Shown piece by piece: positions 25,913-34,724 of a stretch of DNA of 64,000 nucleotides. Below the pieces are notes generated by a model. The model was not told where the DNA came from. It did no database searches and saw only the letters and a list, made by a program, of their open reading frames with translations. This DNA is from an uncultured Pontibacter sp. (GTDB lineage: Bacteria > Bacteroidota > Bacteroidia > Cytophagales > Hymenobacteraceae). A program made the translations under genes and the position numbers. The stretch lies in the NCBI RefSeq assembly GCF_947499215.1, contig NZ_CANMNI010000001.1:1755523-1819522 (forward strand). Reading direction: 5' to 3'. Within the stretch, counting starts at the first letter, position 1, and each line of letters begins with the position of its first letter.

Positions 25913-28900
25913 ATGGCAGAAGACAAAATCAGGAGGCTCAAACAGGTTGCAACTACTTTAAACATTGGTACAGCTACCATTGTGGATTACCTCTCTGCTA
26001 AAGGCTTTGACGTGGAAAACAAACCCACTACCAAAATCACGGCAGAGCAGTTCAGTATGCTGGCTAAGGAATTCGCCTCTTCTATGCAGGATAAGATAGA
26101 GGCAGAAGAGCTCAACATCGGAAAGAAACCACAAGGCAACCAAATTGTGGAATCGGAGCCGCATCATGAGCCAAAGAAAACAACAGACCCTGAGCAGGAA
26201 ATCCTGATCAAGAGCGTGCACCAGCCGAAAGGCGAAGCCGCTGAGGCTAAACCAAAGGCGCCAACAATGCCAGAGCCGGCTCCTGTTGAGTCAAAACTTC
26301 CGGGCATCAAAGTGCTGGGCAAGATAGAGCTCGACTCGAAAGGCCGACCAGTACCTAAGGCGGCACCGAAGGCTGAAGAGCAAAAGGCGCCTGCAGCTGA
26401 GACACCAAAAGCCCCAGAAGCGAAAGCGCCTGAACAGCCTGCTGCAATGCCTCCTAAAGAAGAAAAACCTGCTGAAAAACCAGCCGCTCCAGCTCCTGTT
26501 CAAGAAGCTCCAGCGGCCCCTAAGGCTGAAACTCCGAAGACTGAGACTCCTAAGGTAGAAAGCCCTAAAGCAGAAACACCACAGCAACCGGCAACGCCTC
26601 CTGCCCCAGCTGCGGAACAAAAACCAGTACAAACAGATAAAGCTCCTGCGCAAGCAGCGGCACCAAAGGCCCCGGAAAACCCGGAAACACCTACTCCTGC
26701 AGAAAAAGGACCAGAACAAATAGAAACAATTACAGCAAAAGCCGACCAGCTGAAAGGCCTTACGGTGCTTGGCAAGATTGAACTGCCAGACAGCTCCCGT
26801 AGAAAAGGCACTAAGCCGGTAGCGTCTTCCGATGACAGGAAGGCCGGTAAGAAGAAAAAGCGCAAGCGCATTATTGTGGCCAGCCCAGAGCAGACTGCTC
26901 AGGACCAACAACAGGCCAACCGCCCTCACCAACCAGCACAACAGCATGGCAACCGTCCAGGTGGCGGTCCTCGTCCGGGTGGTGGACCGGGTGGCCGTGG
27001 CGGCCGTGGTGGACAGCATGCTCCACGCGTTGAGAAAGCAGAGGTTACCGACAAGGAAATCCAAGAGCAGATTAAGGCTACGCTGGCTAAACTCAGTGGC
27101 GGCAAAGGTGGCGGTGGAAACCGTGCCAAATACCGTCGTGAGAAACGTTCCGCTATAGCAGACGCAACCGAAGAGCGTCGTCTGATGGAGCAGGCAGAGT
27201 CTAAGACACTGCGTGTAACGGAGTTCGTATCAGCCAATGACTTGGCTTCTCTTATGAACGTAAGCGTGAACGAGGTGATTAAGGTGTGTATGCAGCTGGG
27301 TATGTTCGTATCCATCAACCAACGCCTCGACGCCGAAGCCATCACTGTTATCGCAGATGAGTTTGGCTATACCGTAGAGTTCATTACAACGGAAGAAGAG
27401 CAGGCACTCGAAGAAACAGTTGAAGAAAACGAGGCAGACCTAGAGGACCGCGCTCCAATCGTGACCATCATGGGTCACGTTGACCACGGTAAAACCTCTC
27501 TTCTGGACTACATACGCGATGCAAACGTAACAGCCGGCGAGGCCGGTGGTATTACGCAGCACATCGGTGCCTACAAGGTAAAAACCGAAAGCGGCCGTAC
27601 CGTTACTTTCCTCGATACGCCGGGTCACGAAGCCTTTACGGCCATGCGTGCTCGTGGTGCAAAAGTAACAGACGTTGTAATTATCGTGGTAGCAGCCGAC
27701 GACTCGGTGATGCCACAGACAAAAGAAGCGATTAACCACGCACAGGCAGCTGGTGTTCCAATCATCATCGCCCTGAACAAAATAGACAAGCCTACTGCCA
27801 ACCCGGACAAGGTTCGCGAAGAACTCGCCCAGATGAATATTCTGGTTGAAGAATGGGGTGGTAAGTATCAGTCGCAGGAAGTATCTGCCAAAACTGGTCT
27901 CGGTGTGAATGACCTGTTGGAGAAAGTATTGCTCGAAGCAGAACTCCTAGAATTGAAGGCCAACCCAGACAGAAACGCGGTAGGTACCGTAATCGAAGCG
28001 TCTCTTGACAAAGGCCGTGGCTACGTAGCCACTGTACTGGTGCAAACGGGTACACTTAAAATCGGTGACGTGGTATTGGCAGGCTCTCACTACGGTAGAG
28101 TAAAAGCCATGACCGACCACCGTGGCCGCAAAATGAAAGAGTCAGGCCCATCTACTCCGGTGCAGTTGCTCGGTCTTGACGGAGCACCACAGGCGGGCGA
28201 TAAATTCCAAGTGATGGAATCTGAGCGCGAAGCCCGTGAGATTGCAACGAACCGCGCACAGGTACAGCGTGAGCAAAGCCTGCGCACCCGTAAGCATATT
28301 ACACTGGATGAAATCGGCCGTCGTTTGGCAATCGGTACGTTCAAGGAGCTTAACGTTATTGTGAAAGGTGACGTGGACGGTTCCGTAGAGGCACTTTCTG
28401 ACTCCTTGCTAAAGCTTTCTACAGCCGAGGTGCAGGTAAACATCATCAGCAAAGGTGTAGGTGCTATCTCTGAATCAGACGTACTGCTAGCTTCGGCTTC
28501 GGATGCCATTATCATCGGCTTCCAAGTACGCCCATCGCAGAATGCGCGTAAACTGGCAGAGCAAGAGCAGATTGACGTACGCCTGTACTCTATCATCTAC
28601 GACGCCATCAACGAGGTGAAGGATGCGATGGAAGGTATGCTTGCCCCTACCATGAAGGAGGAGATCATAGGCAACGCCGAAGTACGCGATGTGTTCAGGA
28701 TATCAAAAGTGGGTACCATTGCAGGCTGTATGGTAACAGACGGCAATATCCAGCGTAACTCTAGAGTACGCTTGGTGCGTGACGGTATCGTGGTGCATGA
28801 TGGTTCAATTCTGGCTCTTAAACGCTTCAAAGACGATGTGTCTGAAGTGAGACAGGGCTACGAGTGTGGTATCAGTCTGAAAGGATACAACGAGATCGAG

Positions 28901-28954
28901 ATAGGCGATATCATTGAAGCATACGAAGAGAAAGAAGTGAAGCGTAAACTGTAA
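25913..28954 (+). CDS. infB: Translation initiation factor IF-2
   Basis: A 1013-residue IF-2, the GTPase that places fMet-tRNA on the 30S subunit. An IF2_N helix bundle (residues 1-60) is followed by a very long linker (about 70-400) rich in Pro, Ala, Lys and Glu and ending in a Gly/Arg-rich stretch. A second N-terminal-type helical domain follows ([17 protein letters not shown]). The G domain starts near residue 520 with GHVDHGKTS, then [21 protein letters not shown] and SAKTG. Domains II to IV are intact. The linker is disordered and typical for Cytophagales. A 120-bp gap separates it from nusA. Confidence 0.97.
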   Translation: MAEDKIRRLKQVATTLNIGTATIVDYLSAKGFDVENKPTTKITAEQFSMLAKEFASSMQDKIEAEELNIGKKPQGNQIVESEPHHEPKKTTDPEQEILIKSVHQPKGEAAEAKPKAPTMPEPAPVESKLPGIKVLGKIELDSKGRPVPKAAPKAEEQKAPAAETPKAPEAKAPEQPAAMPPKEEKPAEKPAAPAPVQEAPAAPKAETPKTETPKVESPKAETPQQPATPPAPAAEQKPVQTDKAPAQAAAPKAPENPETPTPAEKGPEQIETITAKADQLKGLTVLGKIELPDSSRRKGTKPVASSDDRKAGKKKKRKRIIVASPEQTAQDQQQANRPHQPAQQHGNRPGGGPRPGGGPGGRGGRGGQHAPRVEKAEVTDKEIQEQIKATLAKLSGGKGGGGNRAKYRREKRSAIADATEERRLMEQAESKTLRVTEFVSANDLASLMNVSVNEVIKVCMQLGMFVSINQRLDAEAITVIADEFGYTVEFITTEEEQALEETVEENEADLEDRAPIVTIMGHVDHGKTSLLDYIRDANVTAGEAGGITQHIGAYKVKTESGRTVTFLDTPGHEAFTAMRARGAKVTDVVIIVVAADDSVMPQTKEAINHAQAAGVPIIIALNKIDKPTANPDKVREELAQMNILVEEWGGKYQSQEVSAKTGLGVNDLLEKVLLEAELLELKANPDRNAVGTVIEASLDKGRGYVATVLVQTGTLKIGDVVLAGSHYGRVKAMTDHRGRKMKESGPSTPVQLLGLDGAPQAGDKFQVMESEREAREIATNRAQVQREQSLRTRKHITLDEIGRRLAIGTFKELNVIVKGDVDGSVEALSDSLLKLSTAEVQVNIISKGVGAISESDVLLASASDAIIIGFQVRPSQNARKLAEQEQIDVRLYSIIYDAINEVKDAMEGMLAPTMKEEIIGNAEVRDVFRISKVGTIAGCMVTDGNIQRNSRVRLVRDGIVVHDGSILALKRFKDDVSEVRQGYECGISLKGYNEIEIGDIIEAYEEKEVKRKL

Positions 28955-28970
28955 CGGTTGCGGCTACATA

Positions 28971-29012
28971 AAACAACAAATGCCCTTGCGAAAGCGAGGG
29001 CATTTGTTGTTT
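28971..29012 (+). terminator. Rho-independent terminator of the rimP-nusA-infB operon
   Basis: AAACAACAAATGCCCT pairs perfectly with AGGGCATTTGTTGTTT; the inner part closes on a GAAA tetraloop. A T-run follows. Confidence 0.95.
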
Positions 29013-29051
29013 TATGTATGCGGACATGATGTAGCAAATTTAGAGGTCCTT

Positions 29052-29094
29052 AAACACAAAGCCCCGTCTAGTGAATTAGACGAGGCTTTGTGTT
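29052..29094. terminator. Second long terminator hairpin, probably for the convergent small gene
   Basis: AAACACAAAGCC and CGTCTA (29053-29070) pair with TAGACG and GGCTTTGTGTTT (29077-29094) with one mismatch. It follows the infB terminator by 40 bp and lies just past the stop of the minus-strand gene at 29119. Confidence 0.85.
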
Positions 29095-29118
29095 TGTATC
29101 TAGCTAGAGCTAATACAA

Positions 29119-29460
29119 TTAAAGTGACATACGGGCTAACCGGCGTTTATCGCGCTTGTGCTTTTTATGCATTTGCTTTTCTTTCTTCAGGATAGCCTGC
29201 ATACGCTTGCTGCCCTTGACACGGTCTTTTGTGAAGCGGCTGCGATTGGTATTCTCATAGGCATTCCAACGTGTATCCAAGCCAGAAGCACGAGCACCTA
29301 CTGCATCAGTTGTGCTTCCTTTTTCCTGCGCTCTGGTTGTTCCCCAATATTCATCTTTACCTGCGTTCAGCGTAGAACTCGAACTAGAGGTCTGTGCCAT
29401 GGCATCTGAAATAAACAGGATAAAACCGAGGCAAAATATAGCTGATATGATTTTCTTCAT
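29119..29460 (-). CDS. Small secreted basic protein, function unknown
   Basis: A 113-residue protein with a signal peptide (IISAIFCLGFILFISDAMA). The mature part starts with a serine run (TSSSSSTLN), has a mid-region without recognisable motifs, and ends in a strongly basic tail (KKEKQMHKKHKRDKRRLARM). I do not recognise the family. The basic tail could bind nucleic acid or the cell envelope; that is a guess. It is flanked by its own terminator. Confidence 0.6.
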   Translation of the reverse strand: MKKIISAIFCLGFILFISDAMAQTSSSSSTLNAGKDEYWGTTRAQEKGSTTDAVGARASGLDTRWNAYENTNRSRFTKDRVKGSKRMQAILKKEKQMHKKHKRDKRRLARMSL

Positions 29461-29553
29461 GAATCCAGTTTAATTGATGTATCTATACAACGTACATCGG
29501 TCACTAAAGTATACATTTTTAGCGAATAACAAGAAATTCAGTCCAAAAGTTTA

Positions 29554-30513
29554 CTACTCAAATTTATAAGAAAGTCCTATTCCCAGTGTTTCCTTCAACT
29601 GCAAGCGGGGGCCTTTTCCATCCATAGTACCATCACCACTGCGGTCCACGTCAATCAGAATATCATCGTCGTAGATCATATGCACAAATATGCTGGCCGA
29701 CACGAATTTGTTCACTTTAAAGTCCACCAAGTTCTCCCAGTTCAAGTCTACATTCTGGGGATTCTTTAGGTAATTGGAGAACAAATCCGCTTTCGACTGT
29801 AGGGTAACATTTTTGAAGATCTCATGCCTGAAGCGTACGTTGACAAAGCCGCCAAACTCCTCACGCAGGCGCTCCCCGGTTCCCCGGATCAGATTTCCCT
29901 CGCCATCCCGCTCAGCTCGGCGCACGCCAAAGGCCCCTTGGTCAGCCATAGCTTGATCCAAAACGGCTGTGAACTTGCCCGTGAAAGGGGAAATAAACAC
30001 GGAAAGTTTCGGGTTAGGCTTATAGTCCATGCCCAGAGAGGCGAGGATAAAAGCCGGCGACATAAAATTAGAGAGTATGGAGTCGCGGGTGGGTGTGTAG
30101 GTTGGGGTAAGCTGAGTGCGGGTGTTAAGCTGTCCGGTATAAAACCACTTACTGGACGCCTGCCGACCATACTTCAGGTTCAGCTCCAAGCGGTCATCAC
30201 TTTTCCGCAAGCGCTGCCCCTGTAGTTTCACACTTCCATAAGTCAAGTCTAGTGTGTTGTTCCAAGTGTTTTTGCCCTGCTTGTAGTTTCCGTACAGATT
30301 CAGAATGCCTAAGGCGGACAGTGAGTTTTGTCCGCCAGCAGCCCAATTATTGAGGCTTACTTGACTGAAATTAACCGTGCCTGTACCTCCAAAGTCCCAG
30401 ATATTGCGTACAGCCACCGTGTCTACTAATGTATCTTGGGCCATAGCGGTAAGAAGGCTAAATTTCAGGATAAGAAAAGAGACTAACGAGAAGCGTAAGA
30501 AAGCAATGAACAT
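29554..30513 (-). CDS. DUF3078 outer-membrane protein
   Basis: A 319-residue exported protein (signal LVSFLILKFSLLTAMA). The segment TVNFSQVSLNNWAAGGQNSLSALG is the hallmark of DUF3078, found across Bacteroidota. The rest is made of beta strands such as LELNLKYGRQ and FVNVRFRHEIF and ends GIGLSYKFE with a terminal aromatic-glutamate, as for outer-membrane barrels. Function is unknown. The ATG at 30513 starts the signal; a longer frame upstream crosses the promoter. Confidence 0.82.
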   Translation of the reverse strand: MFIAFLRFSLVSFLILKFSLLTAMAQDTLVDTVAVRNIWDFGGTGTVNFSQVSLNNWAAGGQNSLSALGILNLYGNYKQGKNTWNNTLDLTYGSVKLQGQRLRKSDDRLELNLKYGRQASSKWFYTGQLNTRTQLTPTYTPTRDSILSNFMSPAFILASLGMDYKPNPKLSVFISPFTGKFTAVLDQAMADQGAFGVRRAERDGEGNLIRGTGERLREEFGGFVNVRFRHEIFKNVTLQSKADLFSNYLKNPQNVDLNWENLVDFKVNKFVSASIFVHMIYDDDILIDVDRSGDGTMDGKGPRLQLKETLGIGLSYKFE

Positions 30514-30554
30514 GAAAATAAGGTATGTGTAAGTTAAAATCCCTAAATAAACCG

Positions 30555-30562
30555 CAAATATA
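30555..30562 (-). promoter_or_regulatory. Probable -7 element of the DUF3078 gene
   Basis: TATATTTG on the minus strand matches TANNTTTG, 42 bp before the ATG at 30513. This supports that start, since longer versions of the gene would cover the element. Confidence 0.5.
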
Positions 30563-30662
30563 GCAAAACACTGACGCAAGGCAGATGTAATACGGGAGCA
30601 GCCTAAGAGATTGAACAGGACCACTGCTGGATTGCACTTTAGGGATTTAACTAAATCAAGCT

Positions 30663-30670
30663 TATATTTG
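30663..30670 (+). promoter_or_regulatory. Probable -7 element of the enoyl-CoA hydratase gene
   Basis: TATATTTG 39 bp before the ATG at 30709. A TTG lies too far upstream (30632) to be a standard -33 box. Confidence 0.45.
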
Positions 30671-30708
30671 CTGCTGAAAATGTACGTTTACAAAGAGCTC
30701 AATAAACT

Positions 30709-31491
30709 ATGTCAATATTCGAAAATCTGCTGCTGCAACTCGAGAATGGAATCCTTGTTATTACCATTAACCGTGCTGATAAGCTCAATGCACTAAACAT
30801 CGATACCATAAAGGAGATCAAAGCCGCTATACAGCAAGTCTATGACGATCCCGCAGTTCGTGGTGCCATTTTCACGGGCGCAGGCGACAAAGCTTTTGTG
30901 GCTGGTGCAGACATCTCGGAGATCGCAGAGCTAAGTGAGGTGAACGCCCGCAGTTTTGCAGAGCGCGGACAGGAGGTTTTCAGCATGATTGAGCGTTGCA
31001 CCAAGCCAGTGCTTGCAGCCGTGAACGGCTTCGCATTAGGAGGCGGTTGCGAACTGGCCATGGCTTGCCATATGCGTGTAGCCAGCGAAGGCGCACGCTT
31101 CGGTCAGCCGGAAGTGAACCTCGGGCTTATACCGGGTTACGGTGGCACACAGCGCCTGACGCAATTGATCGGCAAAGGAAAGGCCATGGAACTGATGATG
31201 ACGGCTGACATGATTGGTGCCGGTGAGGCGAAGGCCCTAGGTCTGGTAAACCACGTAGTGCCTGCCGTGGAGTTAATGCGAAAGTCAATGGAGATCATGA
31301 ACAAGATCCTATCCAAAGCCCCACTGGCGATTGGCTTGGTGATCGATTGCGTGAACGCCGTGTATGACAAAGACGAGGACGGCTACCAGACGGAGGCGAA
31401 CTCCTTTGCTCGCTGCTGCTCTTCACAGGATTTTGTAGAAGGCACCAACGCATTTCTAGAGAAGCGCAAGCCTGCATTCAAAGGCGCTTAA
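30709..31491 (+). CDS. Enoyl-CoA hydratase/isomerase family protein
   Basis: A 260-residue crotonase-fold enzyme. The oxyanion-hole regions are AFVAGADISE and FALGGGCELAMAC, the latter with the first catalytic glutamate; the second lies in FGQPEVNLGLIPGYGGTQRL. Both glutamates are present, as needed for hydratase activity. It could act as 3-hydroxybutyryl-CoA dehydratase or in fatty-acid beta-oxidation. No beta-oxidation partner gene is nearby. Confidence 0.9.
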   Translation: MSIFENLLLQLENGILVITINRADKLNALNIDTIKEIKAAIQQVYDDPAVRGAIFTGAGDKAFVAGADISEIAELSEVNARSFAERGQEVFSMIERCTKPVLAAVNGFALGGGCELAMACHMRVASEGARFGQPEVNLGLIPGYGGTQRLTQLIGKGKAMELMMTADMIGAGEAKALGLVNHVVPAVELMRKSMEIMNKILSKAPLAIGLVIDCVNAVYDKDEDGYQTEANSFARCCSSQDFVEGTNAFLEKRKPAFKGA

Positions 31492-31506
31492 TTTTATACC
31501 TGCAAC

Positions 31507-31546
31507 AACGCGCTATACCTATCATAAAAGGCAGGTATAGCGCGTT
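31507..31546 (+). terminator. Perfect 14-bp inverted repeat carrying two AGGTATAG copies
   Basis: AACGCGCTATACCT (31507-31520) pairs with AGGTATAGCGCGTT (31533-31546) around a 12-nt loop, followed by CTGTGTTTTT. It lies just after the hydratase gene, with a further TATACCT copy at 31495. Probably the terminator of that gene. Confidence 0.7.
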
Positions 31547-31594
31547 CTGTGTTTTTCTGCTGACACCTATACCTTCCTGCCCCAAAACAAACGC

Positions 31595-33094
31595 ATGAGC
31601 ATAGCCAAAAAACTGGTCGGGCAAACGGCTGCCTACGGACTGAGCAGCATTGTGGGCCGTGCGCTCAACTACCTGCTTGTGCCGGTCTATACCTCTGTCT
31701 TTTTACCGGCTGAGTATGGGGTGGTGTCTTATCTGTATGCCTTTGTGGGCTTCTTCAACATCCTCTATACCTATGGTATGGAAACGGCCTTCTTCCGGTT
31801 TGCAAACAAACCCGGGGCAGACCAGCACAAGCTTTACAACCAAGTACTTACTCTAATTCTGGGTTCCAGCATCGTATTTACAGCATTGCTTATACTTGCT
31901 TCAGGAGCTTTAGCTGATTATAAGGACTATACCCCGCAACAGCAGAACTACATCATCTGGCTAGCAATTATATTGGCTATCGATGCCATTGTAGCCATAC
32001 CTTTTGCTTGGCTCCGACTGCAGAACAAGGCTATTAAATTTGCCTCGATTAAGCTGGCAAACATCCTCATCACCGTGGGCGCCAACCTGATTTTTTTAGT
32101 TGTTTTCCAAAACATCTATGAGGGGGAATACCTACAGGGTCTCAGGCCGCTAGTGGCGCAGATCTATAACCCCGACCTAGGTATAGGCTACATCTTCCTG
32201 ATTAACCTAGTGGCCAATGCTATGCTCATACCTATGCTTTGGCGCGAATTCAGCATCTTCCGTTATGAGTTTAACAAGGAGCTAATTGGCCCGATGTTTA
32301 CTTATGCTTACCCCCTCCTATTTATGGGGCTGGCAGGCGTGGTAAACGAGGTCGTAGACCGTATACTATTGGAGGAGTGGCTACCAGAGAGCTTCTACCC
32401 GCAGCATAGCAACGAGGCAGTGGTTGGTATCTACAGTGCCTGCTACAAACTTGCCATTTTCATGACACTGGCCATACAGGCTTTCCGCTATGCCGCCGAG
32501 CCCTTCTTCTTCTCCCAAGCTGATAACAAAGACTCGCCGCAAGCCTTTGCCCTCATCATGAAGTGGTTCGTCATCACCTGTGCCTTTATCTTCCTCTTCA
32601 TATCGGCTAACCTAGAGGACTTTGCCTTATTCCTGCGAAATCCAGCGTACCGAGAGGGCATTATGATTGTGCCCGTGCTACTGCTGGCCAACCTGTTCTT
32701 AGGCGTATACTATAATCTATCGGTGTGGTATAAGCTGACCGACAAAACAAAGTACGGCACCTACATCAGCTTTGGCGGTGCGGCCATTACCATTGTTTTC
32801 AACCTGCTGCTTATACCTGTGCTCGGGTATATGGGCTCGGCCATTGCCACGTTTGTCTGCTACTTCAGCATGGCGCTTGCCTCTTACATTTTGGGCAATG
32901 TGCATTACCCGATTCCCTACCCTGTCAAGACCATTATGGGCTATATAGTTTTTGCCGCTGCGCTTGTCATAGCGGCGCTCTTCGTACCCATCGAAGACTT
33001 CTGGCTGCGCCATGTATACCATTTGGCAATATGCGCCGTTTTCCTGCTGGTGGTCTGGTTCAGGGAGCGGGCCTACTTCCTATCTAAAAAATAA
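31595..33094 (+). CDS. Polysaccharide biosynthesis flippase (Wzx/MOP family)
   Basis: A 499-residue inner-membrane protein with about 12-14 hydrophobic segments. The N-terminal VGQTAAYGLSSIVGRALNYLLVPVYTSVF is typical of O-antigen or lipid-linked sugar flippases of the MATE-like MOP superfamily. It probably moves an undecaprenyl-linked glycan across the membrane. The substrate is unknown, but a sugar nucleotidyltransferase gene lies 2 kb downstream. It runs into dut with a 16-bp gap. Confidence 0.88.
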   Translation: MSIAKKLVGQTAAYGLSSIVGRALNYLLVPVYTSVFLPAEYGVVSYLYAFVGFFNILYTYGMETAFFRFANKPGADQHKLYNQVLTLILGSSIVFTALLILASGALADYKDYTPQQQNYIIWLAIILAIDAIVAIPFAWLRLQNKAIKFASIKLANILITVGANLIFLVVFQNIYEGEYLQGLRPLVAQIYNPDLGIGYIFLINLVANAMLIPMLWREFSIFRYEFNKELIGPMFTYAYPLLFMGLAGVVNEVVDRILLEEWLPESFYPQHSNEAVVGIYSACYKLAIFMTLAIQAFRYAAEPFFFSQADNKDSPQAFALIMKWFVITCAFIFLFISANLEDFALFLRNPAYREGIMIVPVLLLANLFLGVYYNLSVWYKLTDKTKYGTYISFGGAAITIVFNLLLIPVLGYMGSAIATFVCYFSMALASYILGNVHYPIPYPVKTIMGYIVFAAALVIAALFVPIEDFWLRHVYHLAICAVFLLVVWFRERAYFLSKK

Positions 33095-33110
33095 TCTTTA
33101 TCTTTAATAG

Positions 33111-33560
33111 ATGAACAACTCGACTTTACCGGTTAATGTGATTAACCAATCCAAGCATGCGCTTCCGTCATACCAAACCGAGCACTCGGCAGGTATGGAT
33201 TTGCGCGCAAACCTAGAGGCACCTGTTACGCTGAAGCCACTACAGCGCGCCCTTATACCTACCGGGCTTTTTATTGCCCTTCCTGAAGGCCACGAAGCGC
33301 AGATCAGACCCCGCAGCGGACTGGCCTACAAGTACGGCATTTCCATCGTGAACAGCCCGGGCACCATCGACGCCGATTACCGCGGCGAGATCAAAGTGCT
33401 GCTGGTGAACTTGTCGGACCAAGACTTTGTGGTGGAGGATGGCGAGCGCGTGGCCCAGATGGTAGTGGCCCGCTATGAGCGCGTGGAGTGGTCAGAGGCG
33501 GAAGCGCTAACCGACACCGAGCGCGGAGCTGGCGGCTACGGCAGCACAGGCACCAAATAG
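33111..33560 (+). CDS. dut: dUTP diphosphatase
   Basis: A 149-residue trimeric dUTPase, which converts dUTP to dUMP and keeps uracil out of DNA. All five motifs are visible: [30 protein letters not shown] with the catalytic aspartate, RVAQMVV and the C-terminal [10 protein letters not shown]. The length is standard. It lies between the flippase and a nucleotidyltransferase, a common Bacteroidota arrangement. Confidence 0.97.
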   Translation: MNNSTLPVNVINQSKHALPSYQTEHSAGMDLRANLEAPVTLKPLQRALIPTGLFIALPEGHEAQIRPRSGLAYKYGISIVNSPGTIDADYRGEIKVLLVNLSDQDFVVEDGERVAQMVVARYERVEWSEAEALTDTERGAGGYGSTGTK

Positions 33561-33703
33561 CCTCTTGTCTGTCAGGTATAGCCTGTGCTTTCCTTCTTTT
33601 TTCAAGGGGCTAAAACCAAACATTCAAAATCCAGTATTAAACAAAACCAATTTTGCCGGGCAGCATGTCCGCGCAATATTTTTCAATCAATAAACAAATA
33701 GCT

Positions 33704-34711
33704 ATGAGGATTATCGTACCTATGGCAGGTATGGGCAAGCGTATGCGCCCGCACACACTCACTGTTCCTAAACCACTTATACCTATCGCAGGCAAGCCAA
33801 TCGTGCAGCGTTTAGTCGAAGACATCGCCAAAGTATGCCACGAGCCGATCGAAGAGGTGGCTTTCATTATCGGTCACTTCGGTGAAGCCGTTGAGCGCGA
33901 CTTAAAGGCCATCGCCGAGTCAGTAGGCGCCAAGGGCAGCATTTACTATCAGGAAGAAGCACTGGGAACGGCACATGCCATTATGTGCGCACAGGACTCC
34001 TTGGAGGGTAAAGTAGTAGTCGCTTTCGCTGACACGCTTTTCAAAGCCGACTTCCAGCTCGACACCAACGCTGACGGTACCATCTGGGTGCAGCGTGTGG
34101 AAGACCCGCGTCCGTTTGGCGTGGTTAAGCTTAACGACAACGGCGAAATCACCGACTTTGTGGAGAAACCACAGGAGTTTGTTTCAGACATGGCGATCAT
34201 CGGCATTTACTACTTTAAAGACGGCGCCTACCTGCGCAGCGAACTGCAGTACCTGCTCGACAACGACATCAAAGACAAGGGCGAGTACCAGTTGACGAAC
34301 GCGCTGGAGAACATGAAAAACAAAGGCACGAAATTTATTCCTGCCGTTATCTCAGAATGGCTCGATTGTGGCAACAAAAACGCAACTGTTTTCACCAATC
34401 AACGCTATTTAGAGTATATAAAAGATGAGAAGGATCTGGTAGCCGCTTCAGCCAATATCCAGAACTCTGTTATCATTCCGCCGGTGTATATCGGAGAGAA
34501 TGCTGTTATCCACAATTCGGTAGTAGGACCGCACGTTTCCATTGGAGACAACACAAGCGTAAACGACTCTATTTTGAGCAATTCCATCGTTCAGAAGGAC
34601 TCGGCCATTAAAAACGGGAACATAGCAAACTCAATGATAGGTAATTTTGTTTCCTATGAAGGACGCCAGTCGGACCTGAGCCTTGGCGACTACAATACGC
34701 TTACAGAATAG
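33704..34711 (+). CDS. Sugar nucleotidyltransferase with C-terminal hexapeptide repeats
   Basis: A 335-residue NTP-transferase. The N-terminal IVPMAGMGKRMRPHTLTVPKPLIPIAGKP is the pyrophosphorylase signature of glucose-1-phosphate thymidylyltransferase/GlmU-type enzymes. After about residue 245 a left-handed beta-helix is seen (IGENAVIHNSVVGPHVSIGDN). It activates a hexose-1-phosphate, probably for envelope glycans; the nucleotide and sugar cannot be told from sequence. The ATG at 33704 gives the canonical start. Confidence 0.9.
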   Translation: MRIIVPMAGMGKRMRPHTLTVPKPLIPIAGKPIVQRLVEDIAKVCHEPIEEVAFIIGHFGEAVERDLKAIAESVGAKGSIYYQEEALGTAHAIMCAQDSLEGKVVVAFADTLFKADFQLDTNADGTIWVQRVEDPRPFGVVKLNDNGEITDFVEKPQEFVSDMAIIGIYYFKDGAYLRSELQYLLDNDIKDKGEYQLTNALENMKNKGTKFIPAVISEWLDCGNKNATVFTNQRYLEYIKDEKDLVAASANIQNSVIIPPVYIGENAVIHNSVVGPHVSIGDNTSVNDSILSNSIVQKDSAIKNGNIANSMIGNFVSYEGRQSDLSLGDYNTLTE

Positions 34712-34724
34712 CATACCCCATTTT

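Noticed and set aside
26291-27064. 257-codon minus-strand frame inside infB
   Set aside because: It is the shadow of the Pro/Ala/Lys-rich linker and gives a Cys/Arg/Phe/Leu-rich low-complexity product.
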